Shown here in pieces: positions 7,221 to 8,729 of a DNA stretch of 8,729 nt. The first letter of the stretch is position 1. The number at the start of each line of letters is the position of its first letter. The notes beneath the pieces were generated by a model. It did no database searches and was not told the DNA's origin. It was given only the letters and a program-made list of their open reading frames with translations. The position numbers and the translations under genes were made by a program. This DNA comes from Oscillospiraceae bacterium (GTDB lineage: Bacteria; Bacillota; Clostridia; Oscillospirales; Acutalibacteraceae). Location of the stretch: NCBI GenBank assembly GCA_021640185.1, contig JAJXDX010000059.1:1-8729 (forward strand), written 5' to 3'.

Positions 7221-8041
7221 CATCGGCCGATCGCACTGCGCAGTCCGCCGGTCAGCGCGGCCAAGATCGGGTCGGGGTCGTTCGCCGGGGCGCTGTCCTG
7301 CCTGCTGCCGACCGATGCGGCCGCGGCGCTCTGCTGCGCCTTCTTCGCTGCCTCTACCCGTTTTTGCTCGCTGTGCCGATAGCGCAGATACGCATCCGTC
7401 AGGCTGCGTCCGCTCTTTGCCGCATCCGTGAACACGGTTTTCGGCACGTCCTTCGCGCCCGTGATCTCCGGGCATTCCTCCATCAGCTCACGCAGTTCGC
7501 CCGCCAGCCGTTCCCGGCTTTGCTCTTTCTCGTCCGCGGCGGCCTTCTCCTCGGCCTGCATGGCGGAGGCGAAGGCGGCATCCCGCTCCTTCGTTTCCAC
7601 CTCCAGCAGGCGTTTGGCGATCTCCTCGTTGCCGCCGGCCTGCTCCAGCAGCGTGCCGTACAGGTTATCCCTCAGCGACTTCTCCATGTCGGCGATCATG
7701 TCCGGCAGGGTCTTGCCGCAGTCGGTGGCGATCCGCTTCATGCGCGCGATCACCGGCTCCTGCGCGATACCGAGCTGGGCGTATCTCGTGGCCTCCTCCA
7801 GCGTCAGTTCCCGCTCCTCGTGGTTGACCTTCACGGGCAGCACGAAGGCCGGGGCTTCCGCTTCCTGCGTTTCGGCGGGCGCATCCTCTGCCGGAGATGT
7901 GGTGCTCTCGTCGGCCGGTGCTGCGTCCTCCGTCACTGTTTCCTCTGCCGGGGCAGCGGTCGTTTCCTCCGCGGCGGCAGCACTCTCCGTTTCCGGCGCA
8001 GATGTGGTGCTCTGCTCCGTCACGATCGCGTTTTCTTCCAT
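7220..8041 (-). CDS. Phage scaffolding protein
   Basis: This 273-residue protein is the probable internal scaffold that guides coat assembly into a procapsid and then leaves. Three regions are visible. Residues 1-65 are a low-complexity acidic tail of Ala, Glu, Thr, Ser and Pro. Residues 67-92 hold a compact conserved-looking block (VKVNHEERELTLEEATRYAQLG), typical of Firmicutes phage scaffolds that begin with a K-V/Y-N-x-E-E strand. Residues ~95-235 are highly charged and helical, consistent with a coiled coil. A short Pro/Asp-containing segment and a Gly/Arg end (ILAALTGGLRSAIGR) close it, a plausible coat-binding tail. Start: ATG with AAGGAGG upstream. It precedes the capsid gene with one small gene between. 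No protease domain is visible. Composition and position carry the call. Confidence 0.8.
   Translation of the reverse strand: MEENAIVTEQSTTSAPETESAAAAEETTAAPAEETVTEDAAPADESTTSPAEDAPAETQEAEAPAFVLPVKVNHEERELTLEEATRYAQLGIAQEPVIARMKRIATDCGKTLPDMIADMEKSLRDNLYGTLLEQAGGNEEIAKRLLEVETKERDAAFASAMQAEEKAAADEKEQSRERLAGELRELMEECPEITGAKDVPKTVFTDAAKSGRSLTDAYLRYRHSEQKRVEAAKKAQQSAAAASVGSRQDSAPANDPDPILAALTGGLRSAIGR
7895..8013. repeat. Short direct repeats inside the scaffold acidic tail
   Basis: The 14-base word AGATGTGGTGCTCT (plus strand) occurs at 7895-7908 and again at 8000-8013. An 11-base word TCCTCTGCCGG occurs at 7884-7894 and 7941-7951. All lie in the part encoding the acidic Ala/Glu/Thr tail of the scaffold and give repeated STTS and PAE(E/D) peptide motifs. 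They are coding repeats, probably from slippage or duplication, and not a separate element. Confidence 0.6.
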
Positions 8042-8053
8042 GGTGTTCCTCCT

Positions 8054-8263
8054 TTATCGCCCCGAATGGTGATCGGGGATCAACAGGCTCTCGTCGATCT
8101 TCGGCTGCGGGTCGCCGGTATAGTTCCAGAAATTCGCGTTCTCCTGCGCTCTGCGCAGCGCCGCCCGCCGGTCTGCGTCATCCGCTCCCGTCGGCGCTGC
8201 CGGGCGTTTGGGCTGCTCCCGCGCCCGTCCGGCACGGTGCAGCAGCTTCTGCCACAGGCTCAT
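8054..8263 (-). CDS. Small phage protein, 69 aa, unknown function
   Basis: The start at 8261-8263 is chosen because an AAGGAGG site (8271-8277) lies 7 bases upstream and the ATG overlaps the previous stop (ATGA). The same frame stays open further upstream, but only because of GC-rich composition. The first ~45 residues are basic and Ala/Arg-rich and look disordered or helical. The C-terminal third has a more distinctive segment, ENANFWNYTGDPQPKID, ending in an acidic/His-containing tail. A segment of the type NF-x-x-Y-x-G-x-x-Q recurs, from memory, in small uncharacterised proteins of Firmicutes prophage head clusters. It lies between the terminase and the scaffold, 12 bases before the scaffold start. 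No function can be assigned; a packaging or procapsid accessory is a guess from position. Confidence 0.75.
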   Translation of the reverse strand: MSLWQKLLHRAGRAREQPKRPAAPTGADDADRRAALRRAQENANFWNYTGDPQPKIDESLLIPDHHSGR

Positions 8264-8454
8264 GCTCGTTCCTCCTTCGTCCGTTTTCGGTATTCGTACA
8301 GCGTGCGCAGGGTGTGCTCCACCTCGTGCAGCTCCTCGATCAGTGTGCCGATCTGCCTTTGCCACCGCGTCCGCTCCTGTCGTTTTTCCTCCAGCAGCCG
8401 TTCCAGCGCCGCCCTCGTTTCCTCGTAGGTGCGGATCGTGTCCTCGATGTCCAT
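8260..8454 (-). CDS. Small charged coiled-coil protein, 64 aa, unknown function
   Basis: I do not recognise this family. The protein is almost wholly helical in character, with very high Glu/Arg/Lys content and heptad-like Leu/Ile spacing (ALERLLEEKRQE, then IGTLIEELHEVEHTL), and fits a short coiled coil or helical hairpin. No Cys, membrane segment or signal peptide is present. The ATG at 8452-8454 follows a GGAGGT site (8460-8465, 5-base spacing) that overlaps the terminase stop codon. The stop overlaps the next ATG in an ATGA arrangement, so the two small genes are probably translationally coupled. Small helical proteins of unknown role often sit next to terminase genes in Firmicutes phages. 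A packaging accessory or head-assembly factor is possible, but nothing in the sequence proves it. Confidence 0.8.
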   Translation of the reverse strand: MDIEDTIRTYEETRAALERLLEEKRQERTRWQRQIGTLIEELHEVEHTLRTLYEYRKRTKEERA

Positions 8455-8457
8455 CGT

Positions 8458-8729
8458 TTACCTCCAGTTGCCGGAGAAATCGCTTTGATCCAGCCCGGTG
8501 CGGCTCTTTCTCGGTGCTTTCGGTTCGTCGTCGCTCGGCCGGAAATTCTTGATGTCCGCCATGGCGTACCGCAGCGCGTCCATCAGGTGGTTGTCGCTGT
8601 CCACCGGCCTTGGCAGAAGATGTCCGCTTTTGTCCTCTTCCCAGCGGTACGTCGCGATCTCCGTCGCCGTGTGGCGGCACAGCGGATGGATCACGATCCG
8701 GTATTCCTGCAGCCGCGCGATCCCGTACC
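8458..8729 (-). CDS. Terminase large subunit, C-terminal end (partial)
   Basis: This is the last ~90 codons of the motor-nuclease that cuts concatemeric phage DNA and pumps it into the procapsid through the portal. The frame is open to the window edge, so the ATPase domain and most of the nuclease lie outside. Visible residues match the end of the RuvC/RNase H-like nuclease domain of PBSX-type terminases: GIARLQEYRIVIHP, a W-x-E-D stretch, then PVDSDNHLMDALRYAM. The Asp in MDALRYA (codon 8578-8580) is in the place of the third catalytic acidic residue of this nuclease family. A GTG at 8692-8694 lies inside the conserved region and is not a start. The tail after it is charged and poorly conserved. 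The stop is TAA, 3 bases before the next start. The family call is from recognised motifs, not a search. Confidence 0.93.
   Translation of the reverse strand, partial: YGIARLQEYRIVIHPLCRHTATEIATYRWEEDKSGHLLPRPVDSDNHLMDALRYAMADIKNFRPSDDEPKAPRKSRTGLDQSDFSGNWR

Noticed and set aside
7884..8013. Short repeats as a CRISPR array or regulatory repeat
   Set aside because: Repeats are only 11-14 bases, few, irregularly spaced and inside a coding frame that translates them into a low-complexity peptide.
6072..8428. Long plus-strand open frames at 6072-7118 and 7211-8428
   Set aside because: They are antisense to the capsid, scaffold and small genes, have biased composition without domain signatures, and conflict with well-supported genes.
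8264..8680. Upstream extension of the 69-residue gene to about 8680
   Set aside because: The extension runs across the 64-residue gene and the terminase end, has shadow-type composition, and ignores the strong AAGGAGG site just before the ATG at 8263.

Overview
This window is a stretch of a tailed bacteriophage or prophage genome. It carries one uninterrupted run of genes for DNA packaging, the head and the head-tail junction, all on the minus strand, so transcription runs from high to low coordinates. Every reading frame I accept is on that strand. Genes are separated by at most about 21 bases or overlap by 1 to 4 bases, and there is no internal promoter, terminator, RNA gene or mobile element that I can support. 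The sequence is GC-rich, with strong GC bias at third codon positions, and nearly every start has a textbook AAAGGAGG-type ribosome binding site. With the protein style, this suggests a phage of a high-GC Firmicute, plausibly a gut Clostridia/Oscillospirales host. That host is inferred; no host gene, integrase or attachment site is in the window.

Layout in transcription order: C-terminal end of the terminase large subunit (8729-8458, cut by the window edge); a 64-residue coiled-coil protein (8454-8260); a 69-residue protein (8263-8054); a 273-residue scaffolding-type protein with an acidic low-complexity N-terminus (8041-7220); a 55-residue protein (7207-7040), easily missed, whose stop overlaps the next start; the major capsid protein (7043-6093); a 123-residue head-tail connector candidate (6073-5702); a 607-residue portal (5687-3864, GTG start); a 710-residue tail nozzle/hub candidate (3848-1716); a 390-residue Ala/Gln-rich helical protein, probably an internal virion or DNA-ejection protein (1716-544); and the first 174 residues of another virion-type protein running off the low end (522-1).

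Together these look like most of the particle-assembly operon of a short-tailed (podovirus-like) phage. The scaffold and coat build the procapsid, the terminase packages DNA through the portal, the connector and nozzle seal the vertex, and the last two proteins may be carried in the head and ejected. Scaffold without a recognisable protease, and no tail tube, tape measure or tail-completion genes, fit that reading, though the window covers only part of the genome. The most notable point is gene order: the portal lies after the capsid and connector genes, not between terminase and scaffold as in P22- and T7-like phages. Several small genes in the cluster have no function I can name.
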